A DNA stretch of 64,000 bases from an uncultured Eubacteriales bacterium (GTDB lineage Bacteria > Bacillota > Clostridia > Christensenellales > Borkfalkiaceae), in NCBI GenBank assembly GCA_905207235.1, contig CAJLKN010000008.1, positions 1 through 64,000 of the forward strand, given 5' to 3'. The notes below the pieces were generated by a model that made no database searches, was not told where the DNA came from, and saw only the letters and a list, made by a program, of their open reading frames with translations. Position 1 is the stretch's first letter, and each line of letters opens with the position of its first letter. The position numbers and the translations under genes were made by a program. Positions 8,458 to 16,245 of this stretch are shown here, in pieces.

Positions 8458-8477
8458 AAGTTAGCCAAGGTTAACTT
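8458..8477 (+). promoter_or_regulatory. Candidate DtxR/MntR-type operator
   Basis: A palindrome AAGTTAGCC-AA-GGTTAACTT with 8 of 9 positions matching between half-sites, about 8-28 bp after the expected transcription start of the ZIP gene. GGTTA/TAACC half-sites resemble those of DtxR/IdeR-family metalloregulators. A short hairpin (8480-8486 with 8490-8496) lies between it and the ribosome site. Confidence 0.45.
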
Positions 8478-8500
8478 TCGGGCAGTCCGACTGCCCATTT

Positions 8501-9372
8501 ATGTGGAGATGTAAAAAATTGAGTACCTTTGCACTGATTGTGATTATCACGGCAATCGCAGGCATCGGCGGAACGGGTTTAGGCGGACTTATAGGCGCGC
8601 TCTTCAACCGCAATTCCGAAAAGGTTGTCAGCCTGCTTTTAAGTTTTGCCGGCGGCGTTATGCTTGCCGTAGTATGTCTTGACCTGCTTTTGGACGCTTT
8701 GGGACAGAACGGCGGCGAAATATGGAATACCTTTATGGTAATAGGAATGGTTATCGTCGGTTACGGAGTTGTATATCTTCTCAACTTCTGGATAGACAAA
8801 GCTACCAACCACGAAGTGCCGCACATCGACAAAAACCACCCCAAGACTGCCGACCAGCTTTCCGAATTAATTCACAGCGACCACTACGAAGTACATAAAA
8901 AGAGCAACACGAGGAGCGGTCTTTTCATTGGCGGCATAGTAATGGCTTGCGCAATCGCGCTGCACAACCTGCCCGAAGGCATGGTTATAGGCACATCTTA
9001 CGCGCAGACACCAGATGCGGGACTTGCTTTAACCAGCGGTCTTGCCCTCGCCATTGTTATAGGTCTGCACAACATACCCGAGGGATGAGCGTTTCCGTCC
9101 CCCTAATTGCGGGCGGAATGAGCAAGCCGAAGGCTACAATTATTACAGCTATTACGGGCGCCCCCACTATCGTAGGCGCTATGATAGGTTTCGGTCTCGG
9201 CACGATAGGTCCCGTAAGCCTGTCCCTTTCGCTCAGTTTTGCAAGCGGCGCCATGCTTTATGTGGTATTCGGCGAACTTCTGCCCGAATCCATACTGATA
9301 TGGCGTTCCAAAGCGCCCGCGTTTGCAATGCTTATAGGGCTTCTCGTCGGCGTACTTATTATCTTTATTTAA
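8501..9372 (+). pseudogene. ZIP family metal transporter, split by a frameshift
   Basis: The first frame (8501-9088) encodes a ZIP-type membrane protein. It has N-terminal helices, a His-containing loop (DHYEVHKK) and the metal-site helix ALHNLPEGMVIG. It stops at TGA 9086-9088 immediately after a second HNIPEG. The remainder (VSVPLIAGGMSKPKA to VGVLIIFI at 9372) continues in the -1 frame, as if one base were missing. The stop and a possible restart overlap as ATGA (ATG 9085-9087), with GAGGG just before it. The gene is therefore either broken, a sequence error, or translated as two coupled halves. The initiation codon may be TTG 8519, which has GGAG 10 nt upstream. Likely substrates are Zn2+, Mn2+ or Fe2+. 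Confidence 0.8.
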
Positions 9373-9388
9373 TCAATAAAAATTTGTT

Positions 9389-9420
9389 CAGCGCATCTGA
9401 TTTCAGATGCGCTGTTTTTT
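9389..9420 (+). terminator. Terminator of ZIP gene
   Basis: 11-bp arms (9389-9399, 9404-9414) followed by six T's. Confidence 0.9.
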
Positions 9421-9445
9421 ATAACTCTTGCCCTTTCAAAATAAA

Positions 9446-9474
9446 CCGCGGGGACGGAATTTCCGTCCCCGCGG
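9446..9474 (-). terminator. Terminator of 9505-9918 gene
   Basis: A perfect GC-rich inverted repeat of about 14 bp per arm. On the minus strand it is followed by TTTATTTTG. Confidence 0.75.
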
Positions 9475-9504
9475 TCGCAATTTTTGCTTTATAAGACTGC
9501 TTTT

Positions 9505-9918
9505 TTATAAAATGCCGATAATCACTACCGATGCGGCAATCGCTCCGCCCAGACATATGAACCAGATTACAAGCGAAATCCAGCCGACGGCGCGCTTATT
9601 GAGCTTCATCTGATAAATTACATATATCAGCGCGCCGATAACCCCCTGCACAAGCACCGCAAGTCCGCACAACAGCGATAAAACTCCGCCAAGTATTAAC
9701 AACAGTCCTGCAAGCTCGAACTCCGTCTTTGAAAAGCAGAATACGCCGCCGAACACGAACAGCACGACGAATGCCGCAGACAAAATTGCCTGTATTATGC
9801 CGCGCACTCCGAGACTTACGGAATTTTCCCTCTTCTCCTCGTCGGCTTTGAGCTTGTTATACTTTCTGTCCGCCTTAGACCAGAAATTAATTATGTTTCC
9901 GAACCATGACCTTGCCAT
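9505..9918 (-). CDS. Membrane protein, unknown
   Basis: A 137-residue protein that I cannot assign to a family. The first ~38 residues are polar and charged (KADEEKRE). About three or four hydrophobic segments follow (near 45-68, 70-98 and 112-137), with LGG and GGA turns typical of small multi-helix membrane proteins. The second of two nearby ATGs (9918) was chosen because it lies 9 nt after AAGGAG; the first ATG (9924) is only 3 nt away. It is monocistronic, with a terminator downstream. No partner is evident in the surroundings. Confidence 0.75.
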   Translation of the reverse strand: MARSWFGNIINFWSKADRKYNKLKADEEKRENSVSLGVRGIIQAILSAAFVVLFVFGGVFCFSKTEFELAGLLLILGGVLSLLCGLAVLVQGVIGALIYVIYQMKLNKRAVGWISLVIWFICLGGAIAASVVIIGIL

Positions 9919-10047
9919 AATCATACGCTCCTTGCTTTACTTATCTGAATTATACCATATTGAGCGCCTGCGGTCAATATGCAAAATTTTGCCTCGAGCC
10001 GCCTTAATTTTTCGTCAATCCCTCAAGCGCATAAATATTTATGCAAA

Positions 10048-10307
10048 TGTTGATAACTTTATTCATTATGAGACTGACACGGCATAAAAAAAGCTCAAAT
10101 TATACTGTTTTTTGTCGCTTTTTGAATAAATTGTTGATAACTTTTCGCAAATATATGTTTTTTATTCATTTCGAAATAATTTTTGTGCACAACTTTTTGT
10201 TGATAACCCGCCCGTTTAAGGCTTAAAAAAACGGTTTTGGGGCAGTTATCAACAATCTGGCGGCGTTCCAACGACAATACCGAGAGCAACTGTCGATAAT
10301 ATTCACA
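10048..10307. other. Cluster of DnaA-box-like 9-mers
   Basis: In the gene-free, AT-rich gap 9919-10346, TTATCAACA (or its complement) occurs at 10048-10056, 10132-10140, 10198-10206 and 10246-10254. Near-matches lie at 10291-10299 (TTATCGACA) and 10299-10307 (ATATTCACA). The DnaA consensus is TTATNCACA, so each exact copy has one mismatch. Nothing else was found in this gap. Confidence 0.45.
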
Positions 10308-10346
10308 AGTATCGGACAGCCATATTGCATTTAAGACAAAAAAATA

Positions 10347-10364
10347 TCCGCGCAGAAGCGCGGA
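10347..10364 (-). terminator. Terminator of grpE-dnaK-dnaJ
   Basis: 7-bp GC-rich arms (10347-10353, 10358-10364) around a 4-nt loop. On the minus strand TATTTTTTTG follows. Confidence 0.85.
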
Positions 10365-10376
10365 TAAATGAAACCA

Positions 10377-11546
10377 TTATTGTTTGTCGATGTTTCTGCC
10401 GTAAACGGCGGAGACGTTGCTTGAAAACCTCTGCATGTTGTCGCACGACCTTAAAGGAACGCTGTCTTCGAAGTCGGTCAGCTTCTTTATCTGGTCGCGG
10501 GTGAGCTTGGTGGGGATATCTATCTGCACGTCAACGTACAGATTGCCCGTGCCGTTAACCGTCTTGACGCCCCTTCCCCTTATGCAGAAGCGGGTGCCCG
10601 AGGCGGTGCCTGCGGGAATTGCAAGCTCTATCGTGTCGTCAATCGCGGGGACCTGGATTTTGCCGCCGACGACTGCCGTTTTATAAGAAATGGGAACGGT
10701 AACGAACAAGTCTTTGTCTTCCCTTCTGAGCAGTTTATGCGGCTCTATCTGGAAATAGATATACAGGTCGCCGGGCTCGCCGCCCTGAACAGCCTGACCA
10801 TAGCCGCGCTTGCGCATTGAGCTGTCTTTATCTACGCCTGCGGGAATATTAATCGTAAAGCGCGTTTGGTTGCGTATTACGCCCTTGCCTTTGCAGTCGG
10901 GACATTTGTCTATTATGTTTTTGCCCGTGCCGCCGCAATCGGGACATACTCCCACCTGAATGGTTCTGCCGAAGATTGTATCCTGCTGATACTTTACTCT
11001 GCCGCTGCCGCCGCACTTTGCGCATTTTTTGAACGCCGTTCCGTCCTTTGCGCCCGTGCCGTTACATGTGCGGCAGGGCTCGTTGCGGAAATAGCTTATC
11101 TCCTTTGAACAGCCCTTTATGGCGTCGAGGAAAGATAGCCTTACCGTCTGCTCGATATTCGCGCCGCGCGCGGGACCCTGCCTCTGCGAACCGCCGAAAC
11201 CGCCGCCGAACATAGACGAAAAGATATCGCTTATGTCGCCGAAACCGCCCGAGAACGGATTGCCCCCGCCTGAGAACGGGTTGCCGCCGCCCGAGAACGG
11301 ATTGCCCCCGCCCATGCCGGGATGTTCGAGCTCGTAATCGTACTGCTTGCGCTTCTGTTCGTCGGAAAGAACTGCGTTCGCCTCGTTTATCTCCTTGAAC
11401 TTTTCAGCCGCGGCGGCATCGCCGGGGTGAAAGTCGGGGTGATACTGCTTGGCGAGCTTTCTGTAAGCCGACTTTATTTCGTCCTGCGTCGCAGTCTTTG
11501 AAACGCCGAGTATTTCGTAATAGTTTTTCTTATTCTCTGTTGCCAT
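10377..11546 (-). CDS. dnaJ: Molecular chaperone DnaJ
   Basis: The DnaK co-chaperone, 389 residues, cytoplasmic. The N-terminal J domain has the HPD motif at residues 36-38. A Gly/Phe-rich region with three tandem GGGNPFS units follows (about residues 78-100). Four CxxCxGxG zinc-finger repeats (CRTCNGTG, CAKCGGSG, CPDCGGTG, CPDCKGKG) are all intact, then the C-terminal substrate-binding domains. This is therefore a type I DnaJ. It stimulates DnaK ATPase activity and delivers unfolded proteins. It is the last gene of grpE-dnaK-dnaJ. A hairpin at 11569-11594 in the 69-bp spacer after dnaK has no T-run and may affect mRNA stability rather than end transcription. Confidence 0.98.
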   Translation of the reverse strand: MATENKKNYYEILGVSKTATQDEIKSAYRKLAKQYHPDFHPGDAAAAEKFKEINEANAVLSDEQKRKQYDYELEHPGMGGGNPFSGGGNPFSGGGNPFSGGFGDISDIFSSMFGGGFGGSQRQGPARGANIEQTVRLSFLDAIKGCSKEISYFRNEPCRTCNGTGAKDGTAFKKCAKCGGSGRVKYQQDTIFGRTIQVGVCPDCGGTGKNIIDKCPDCKGKGVIRNQTRFTINIPAGVDKDSSMRKRGYGQAVQGGEPGDLYIYFQIEPHKLLRREDKDLFVTVPISYKTAVVGGKIQVPAIDDTIELAIPAGTASGTRFCIRGRGVKTVNGTGNLYVDVQIDIPTKLTRDQIKKLTDFEDSVPLRSCDNMQRFSSNVSAVYGRNIDKQ

Positions 11547-11568
11547 AATCTTTTATAAACCGTTATAG

Positions 11569-11594
11569 CAGCGCGCGGGGAAATCCGCGCGCTG
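11569..11594 (-). other. Intercistronic hairpin dnaK-dnaJ
   Basis: 10-bp GC-rich arms (11569-11578, 11585-11594) around a 6-nt loop. No U-run follows on either strand, so it looks like a processing or stability stem that could set the dnaK:dnaJ ratio. Confidence 0.55.
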
Positions 11595-11615
11595 CCTTAA
11601 AACAAAATTTCTTTA

Positions 11616-13415
11616 TCAGTTATGTTGACTGAATTCGGTATCGTCGCCGTTGCCGCCGTCAGTTGAAGTGCCCGCAGCACCCTGTGCCTGCTGATACATC
11701 TTTGCAACTACGGGCTGAACATCGCGCGTCAGTTTTTCGTATGCTTCTCTTATGCGGCTGTCGTCTCCGCTTTCGAGTTCGGTCTTTGCAGATGCGATTG
11801 CGTCTTCAACCGTCTTCTTGTCGTCTTCGGAGAGTTTGTCGCCAGCTTCCTTCAAAGTCTTTTCGAGGCTGTCTATCATGCCTTCGAGGTTGTTCTTGTT
11901 ATCGACTGCCTCTTTACGCTTCTTGTCTTCTTCTGCGTACTTTTCGGCATCCTTGACCGCCTTGTCGATTTCCTCTTCGGAAAGATTTGTCGAAGCGGTA
12001 ATAGTGATATTCGTCGATTTGCCCGTACCGAGGTCTTTTGCCGTTACGTTGACTATGCCGTTTGCATCGACATCGAACGTAACCTCTATCTGAGGAACTC
12101 CTCTGGGTGCGGGAGGTATATCGGTGAGCATGAACCTGCCGAGCGATTTGTTGTCGCGGGCAAATTTTCTTTCGCCCTGAAGGACGTTGATTTCAACGCC
12201 GGGCTGGTTATCTGCCGCGGTGGAGAATACCTGGCTCTTCTTTACGGGAATAGTGGTATTCCTTTCGATAAGAGGCGTGGATATGCCGCCGAGAGTTTCG
12301 ATACCGAGCGTAAGGGGCATGACATCGAGAAGAAGGACGTCCTTTACTTCGCCGGAGAGCACGCCGCCCTGAATTGCCGCGCCGATAGCGACGCATTCAT
12401 CGGGGTTGATGCCCTTGAAGGGTTCCTTGCCGGTAATCTGCTTTACTTTTTCATAGACGGCGGGAACTCGCGTCGAACCGCCGACAAGTATTACTTTCTT
12501 GATATCTGCGTAGGTGAGACCTGCATCCTGCATAGCCTTTCTCATGGGTTCGACCGTACGCTCGACGAGGTCGGATGTAAGGTTATCGAACTTCTGTCTC
12601 GAAAGGTCGATATCGAGATGCTGAGGCTGACCGTCAACTACCGTTATGAAGGGAAGGTTGATGTTGGTCGTGGTCATGCCGGAAAGCTCTATCTTAGCCT
12701 TTTCTGCCGCTTCCTTGAGCCTCTGCATAGCCGCTCTGTCTTTGGAAAGATCGACGCCCGTTTCCTTCTTGAAGGTATCTACGAGGTAATCTATAATCTT
12801 GTTATCGAAGTCATCGCCGCCGAGGTGGGTATCGCCGTTGGTTGCAAGCACTTCGAATACTCCGTCGCCTATTTCGAGAATAGATACATCGAACGTACCG
12901 CCGCCGAGGTCGTAAATCATGACCTTCTGGCTGCCTTCCTGCTTGTCGAGGCCGTAAGCGAGAGCTGCCGCCGTGGGCTCGTTTATTATACGAAGAACGT
13001 TAAGTCCCGCGATTTTGCCCGCGTCCTTGGTTGCCTGACGCTGGCTGTCGTTGAAGTATGCGGGGCAGGTTATTACGGCGTCGGTAACCTTCGTGCCGAG
13101 ATAACTTTCCGCATCCGCCTTGAGCTTGGAAAGGATCATCGCGGAAATTTCCTGAGGGGAATATCCTTTATCGATGTTTACCTTGTAATTTTCACCCATA
13201 TGGCGCTTTATGGATATGACAGTTTTATCGGGCTGTGCGACTGCGAGACGCTTTGCCGCCTGACCGACTATTCTGCTGCCGTCAGATTTGAATGAAACCA
13301 CCGAAGGAGTGGTTCTGTTGCCTTCGCTGTTGGGAATGACGACAGGTTCGCCGCCTTCCATAACCGCTACGCACGAGTTAGTTGTTCCTAAGTCTATACC
13401 GATAACTTTTCCCAT
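11616..13415 (-). CDS. dnaK: Molecular chaperone DnaK (Hsp70)
   Basis: The ATP-dependent Hsp70 chaperone, 599 residues, close to the short Firmicutes form (about 600-615). The nucleotide-binding domain begins GIDLGTTNSCVAV and contains DLGGGTFDVSIL and the ILVGGSTRVPAV motif. The substrate-binding domain follows the linker VLLLDVMPLTLGIE. A helical lid is followed by a Gly/Thr-rich tail ending in a polar TEFSQHN. It works with GrpE (nucleotide exchange) and DnaJ, encoded on either side. AAGGAG lies 11 nt upstream of the ATG. Confidence 0.99.
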   Translation of the reverse strand: MGKVIGIDLGTTNSCVAVMEGGEPVVIPNSEGNRTTPSVVSFKSDGSRIVGQAAKRLAVAQPDKTVISIKRHMGENYKVNIDKGYSPQEISAMILSKLKADAESYLGTKVTDAVITCPAYFNDSQRQATKDAGKIAGLNVLRIINEPTAAALAYGLDKQEGSQKVMIYDLGGGTFDVSILEIGDGVFEVLATNGDTHLGGDDFDNKIIDYLVDTFKKETGVDLSKDRAAMQRLKEAAEKAKIELSGMTTTNINLPFITVVDGQPQHLDIDLSRQKFDNLTSDLVERTVEPMRKAMQDAGLTYADIKKVILVGGSTRVPAVYEKVKQITGKEPFKGINPDECVAIGAAIQGGVLSGEVKDVLLLDVMPLTLGIETLGGISTPLIERNTTIPVKKSQVFSTAADNQPGVEINVLQGERKFARDNKSLGRFMLTDIPPAPRGVPQIEVTFDVDANGIVNVTAKDLGTGKSTNITITASTNLSEEEIDKAVKDAEKYAEEDKKRKEAVDNKNNLEGMIDSLEKTLKEAGDKLSEDDKKTVEDAIASAKTELESGDDSRIREAYEKLTRDVQPVVAKMYQQAQGAAGTSTDGGNGDDTEFSQHN

Positions 13416-13448
13416 AATATTATAAACTCCTTAACTTTTCTGTGAATT

Positions 13449-14006
13449 TCAGATTGTAACCACTACCTGCGCGAAGCGGATTACTTTTCCGTCGCGGCGG
13501 TAGCCTTTTTTAAGTACCTTGTTTATGGTGTTGGGCTGTTCGCCCTCGCCGCAAGGCACGTTCATTATTGCTTCCGCAACGCTTTCATCGAACGCGTCGC
13601 CGACGCTTATGGCTATTTCTTCTACTCCGAGAGAGGCGACGATGGTATTGAAATTCTTTATTATCTTATCGATACCAGCCTTCGTCTTTTCGTCGGAAGC
13701 GCTTTCGTAAGCGTAACCGAAGTTGTCTGCGACGGGCAGAAGTTTCAAAATCGCTTCTGCCTTGCCGTCGGCATAAGCCTGAGCCACAGCCGCCTGGTTG
13801 CGCTTGCGGAAGTTGTCGTACTCGGCGGAAACCGAATACCACTTTCGCCTGTAATCTTCAGCCGAAGCGAGAGCTTTTTCCAGCTCGGAGGGTTCTGAAG
13901 TTTGTTTCTTCTCCTCTTCCGGCGCCGGGGTTTCCTGCTCGCTGTTTTCAACGGGCATCAGCTCCTCTTCGTCGCTGTGTTTCAGTTCATCTTTTTTCTT
14001 TGACAT
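13449..14006 (-). CDS. grpE: Nucleotide exchange factor GrpE
   Basis: A 185-residue GrpE. The N-terminal ~50 residues are highly charged and disordered (many Glu/Lys/Pro). A long coiled-coil helix follows (ALASAEDYRRKWYSVSAEYDNFRKR), then the C-terminal beta domain that contacts DnaK (ending KKGYRRDGKVIRFAQVVV). It releases ADP from DnaK. It is the first gene of the chaperone operon here; no hrcA is adjacent and no CIRCE repeat (TTAGCACTC-N9-GAGTGCTAA) is visible upstream. Heat-shock control may therefore differ from the usual Firmicutes HrcA scheme, or act from elsewhere. The ribosome site (GGGAAAAG) is weak. Confidence 0.97.
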   Translation of the reverse strand: MSKKKDELKHSDEEELMPVENSEQETPAPEEEKKQTSEPSELEKALASAEDYRRKWYSVSAEYDNFRKRNQAAVAQAYADGKAEAILKLLPVADNFGYAYESASDEKTKAGIDKIIKNFNTIVASLGVEEIAISVGDAFDESVAEAIMNVPCGEGEQPNTINKVLKKGYRRDGKVIRFAQVVVTI

Positions 14007-14203
14007 TTTTCTTTTCCCGTATTTGGTTTACAGTTTAAATATAACTCGCAAAAGGCGGCGTTAAACATTCGGACACAAATTTTTTGTATCTTTATATAAT
14101 TATTGTCCCGCGCAGCACTTCAAAGACGCCCGAAGCAATTAAAAAAAGAATAAAAGGCAATAATTAACCCAAAAAAATAGCCGACAAACGACCTTTTCCG
14201 CTC

Positions 14204-14232
14204 TTGACGAAAATAAAAGGCTGTGATAAAAT
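14204..14232 (+). promoter_or_regulatory. Promoter of phosphatase gene (leaderless geometry)
   Basis: TTGACG (14204-14209), 17-bp spacer, TAAAAT (14227-14232). The ATG at 14239 lies exactly 6 nt after the -10 box, so the mRNA should begin at the start codon. Confidence 0.7.
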
Positions 14233-14238
14233 AACATT

Positions 14239-15045
14239 ATGCACATAAAACGACTGCAACTGAAAAAGCTGTTCAATACCCGCGACCTCGGCGGAATGCC
14301 CGCCGCAGACGGACGGGTTATAAAGCACGGCAAGCTGATACGCAGCGGAAAACTTTATAAATTGCCCGACGAAACGGTTGAAAAATTAAAGGCTATGGGA
14401 CTTAAAACCATAGTTGACCTGCGCATTTTTACAGAATGCGAGGAATATCCCGACACCGTGATCGAGGGCGTAAAATATATCCATCTGCCCCTTCTTTGCA
14501 CGGCGACGCCCGGCATAACTAGGGAAAAGAGCATGACGCGCACGATGGCTATTGAGTCGCGCAGGATAAAAAACGAATTCGGCACCGCGGACAATTATAT
14601 GGTCGCGATGTACAAAATGGTGCTTTTTTCCGAAGAACCCGTGGCGCTTTTAAAACAGCTCATGCGCATAATAACAGAAAACGACGGCTGCATGCTGTGG
14701 CATTGCAGCGGCGGAAAGGACCGCGCGGGGCTTGTTGCAATGCTGGTTGAAAGTCTGCTCGGCGTAGATGAAAAAATTATCGTCGAAGATTACGTAGCCT
14801 CTCACCGCTTCCAGAGGAGAAAATTTTTCTGGAACAGGTTCGGTCTGGTGATTGCTCCCTTAGTCGGCAGGTTCAAAAAAATACTCTTCGGAATGATGGC
14901 GGCAAAGCCCAGATACATCGAAGAAACCATGAACGAAGTCAAGACAAAGTACGGCAGCGTGATAAATTACTGCAAGGAAGTTTTAGACGTTACCGACGAA
15001 GACATAAAAACAATGCGGGACAAATACCTTGAACCCGCAAAATAA
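14239..15045 (+). CDS. Tyrosine-type protein phosphatase
   Basis: A 268-residue protein of the bacterial tyrosine/dual-specificity phosphatase family (Y_phosphatase3 type). The N-terminal TRDLGGMPAADG and the VDLR segment are typical. The P-loop HCSGGKDRAG (about residues 155-164) supplies the nucleophilic Cys and the phosphate-binding Arg. The C-terminal third is basic and helical. Relatives dephosphorylate phosphotyrosine or phosphoinositides; the substrate here is unknown. No signal peptide is seen. The ATG at 14239 has no ribosome site, but a good promoter ends 6 nt before it, which predicts a leaderless transcript. Monocistronic and divergent from grpE. Confidence 0.9.
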   Translation: MHIKRLQLKKLFNTRDLGGMPAADGRVIKHGKLIRSGKLYKLPDETVEKLKAMGLKTIVDLRIFTECEEYPDTVIEGVKYIHLPLLCTATPGITREKSMTRTMAIESRRIKNEFGTADNYMVAMYKMVLFSEEPVALLKQLMRIITENDGCMLWHCSGGKDRAGLVAMLVESLLGVDEKIIVEDYVASHRFQRRKFFWNRFGLVIAPLVGRFKKILFGMMAAKPRYIEETMNEVKTKYGSVINYCKEVLDVTDEDIKTMRDKYLEPAK

Positions 15046-15076
15046 CATTATTATAATTATATAAGGCAAAAAATCA

Positions 15077-15112
15077 GCCGCGGCGGAAAATTTTCCGCCG
15101 CGGCGTTTTTTT
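15077..15112. terminator. Bidirectional terminator between phosphatase and galE
   Basis: A perfect 14-bp inverted repeat (15077-15104) followed on the plus strand by GTTTTTTTT. The minus-strand side (TGATTTTTTGCC) also has a T-run, so it can serve convergent galE. Confidence 0.9.
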
Positions 15113-15135
15113 TAATTTATGCCGCTTTGAGCTTT

Positions 15136-16152
15136 TCAGCAGTTGTAGCCGTCGGGATTGCCGCTCTGCCACTTCCACTGCGAGGCACACATATCTTCGA
15201 GATTGTATTTAGCCCTCCAGCCGAGCTCGCGCGCCGCCTTTTCGGACGAAGCATAGCACGCAGCGATATCGCCGGGGCGTCTGCCTTCGATAACGTAAGG
15301 GAGCGTCTTGCCGCACGCCTTTTCGAAGGCGTGTATCATATCGAGCACGCTGTAACCGTTGCCCGTGCCAAGATTATAGGTATAGACGCCCGCCTCTTCG
15401 CAATGGCGGATAGCCGCTACGTGCCCCGTCGCGAGGTCAACTACGTGGATATAGTCCCTCACGCCCGTGCCGTCGGGAGTGGGATAATCGTTGCCGAATA
15501 CGTGAATGCATTTGAGTTTGCCCGAAGCCACCTGCGCGACGTATGGCATAAGGTTGTTGGGAATACCCTTGGGGTCCTCGCCGATAAGTCCGCTTTCGTG
15601 CGCGCCGACGGGATTGAAGTAGCGCAAAAGCACTATGCTCCACTCCTTATCCGCCGCATAGACGTCCCTGAGCATAATTTCCTGAAAATATTTGCTCGTT
15701 CCGTAGGGATTGGTAGTGCCGCCCACCCTGCAAGTTTCGTCCAAAGGCAGCCTTTCGGGCGTGCCGTAAACGGTCGCAGATGACGAGAAAACTATCTTCT
15801 TGCAGCCGTGTTTTCTCATTACATCGAGAAGAACGAGCGTGCCGCACAGGTTATTGTCGTAATACTCAATAGGCTTTGCGCACGACTCACCCACGGCTTT
15901 CAGACCGGCAAAATGTATTACCCAGTCGATTTTGCGCGAAGAAAACACGCCTTCGAGAAGCGCCCTGTCGCGCACGTCGCCCTTGACGAATTCGACGTCT
16001 TTGCCCGTTATCTTTTTTACGCGTCTGAGGCTTTCCGCGCTTGAATTTGACAGATTATCCACGACGACAACGCCGTATCCGTTATTTAAAAGTTCAACAA
16101 CGGTGTGGCTGCCGATAAACCCCGCGCCGCCCGTTACGAGTACCCATTGCAT
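15136..16152 (-). CDS. galE: UDP-glucose 4-epimerase
   Basis: A 338-residue short-chain dehydrogenase of the GalE group. The NAD-binding GGAGFIGS motif is at residues 8-15. The catalytic pair YxxxK is seen in NPYGTSKY (about 150). GalE-typical blocks include RYFNPVGAHESGLIGEDP and GDGTG-like PDGTGVRDYIHVVDLA. It interconverts UDP-glucose and UDP-galactose, and possibly UDP-GlcNAc and UDP-GalNAc. It follows glmS in the same direction (about 90 bp gap), so the cluster makes and epimerises UDP-amino sugars for the cell envelope. ATG 16152 has GAGGTGA just upstream; the longer frame from 16173 was rejected. Confidence 0.96.
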   Translation of the reverse strand: MQWVLVTGGAGFIGSHTVVELLNNGYGVVVVDNLSNSSAESLRRVKKITGKDVEFVKGDVRDRALLEGVFSSRKIDWVIHFAGLKAVGESCAKPIEYYDNNLCGTLVLLDVMRKHGCKKIVFSSSATVYGTPERLPLDETCRVGGTTNPYGTSKYFQEIMLRDVYAADKEWSIVLLRYFNPVGAHESGLIGEDPKGIPNNLMPYVAQVASGKLKCIHVFGNDYPTPDGTGVRDYIHVVDLATGHVAAIRHCEEAGVYTYNLGTGNGYSVLDMIHAFEKACGKTLPYVIEGRRPGDIAACYASSEKAARELGWRAKYNLEDMCASQWKWQSGNPDGYNC

Positions 16153-16245
16153 ATTCTCACCTCGCCAAAACAAAGTTTACAGACATTATACTTTTTTGCT
16201 TTTTACATGTCAACTCTTTGTTATATAAGGCTTGCGAGGAAAAGT

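Noticed and set aside
9925..10376. A complete chromosomal origin (oriC)
   Set aside because: DnaA-box-like sites are present, but no dnaA, dnaN or other origin genes are adjacent, and each box has a mismatch to consensus. Kept only as a candidate binding cluster.
12618..13295. 225-residue frame opposite dnaK
   Set aside because: Shadow of the dnaK codon pattern on the other strand; no motifs or start signals.
14007..14203. CIRCE (HrcA operator) upstream of grpE
   Set aside because: The 9-bp inverted repeat TTAGCACTC/GAGTGCTAA is not present on either strand.
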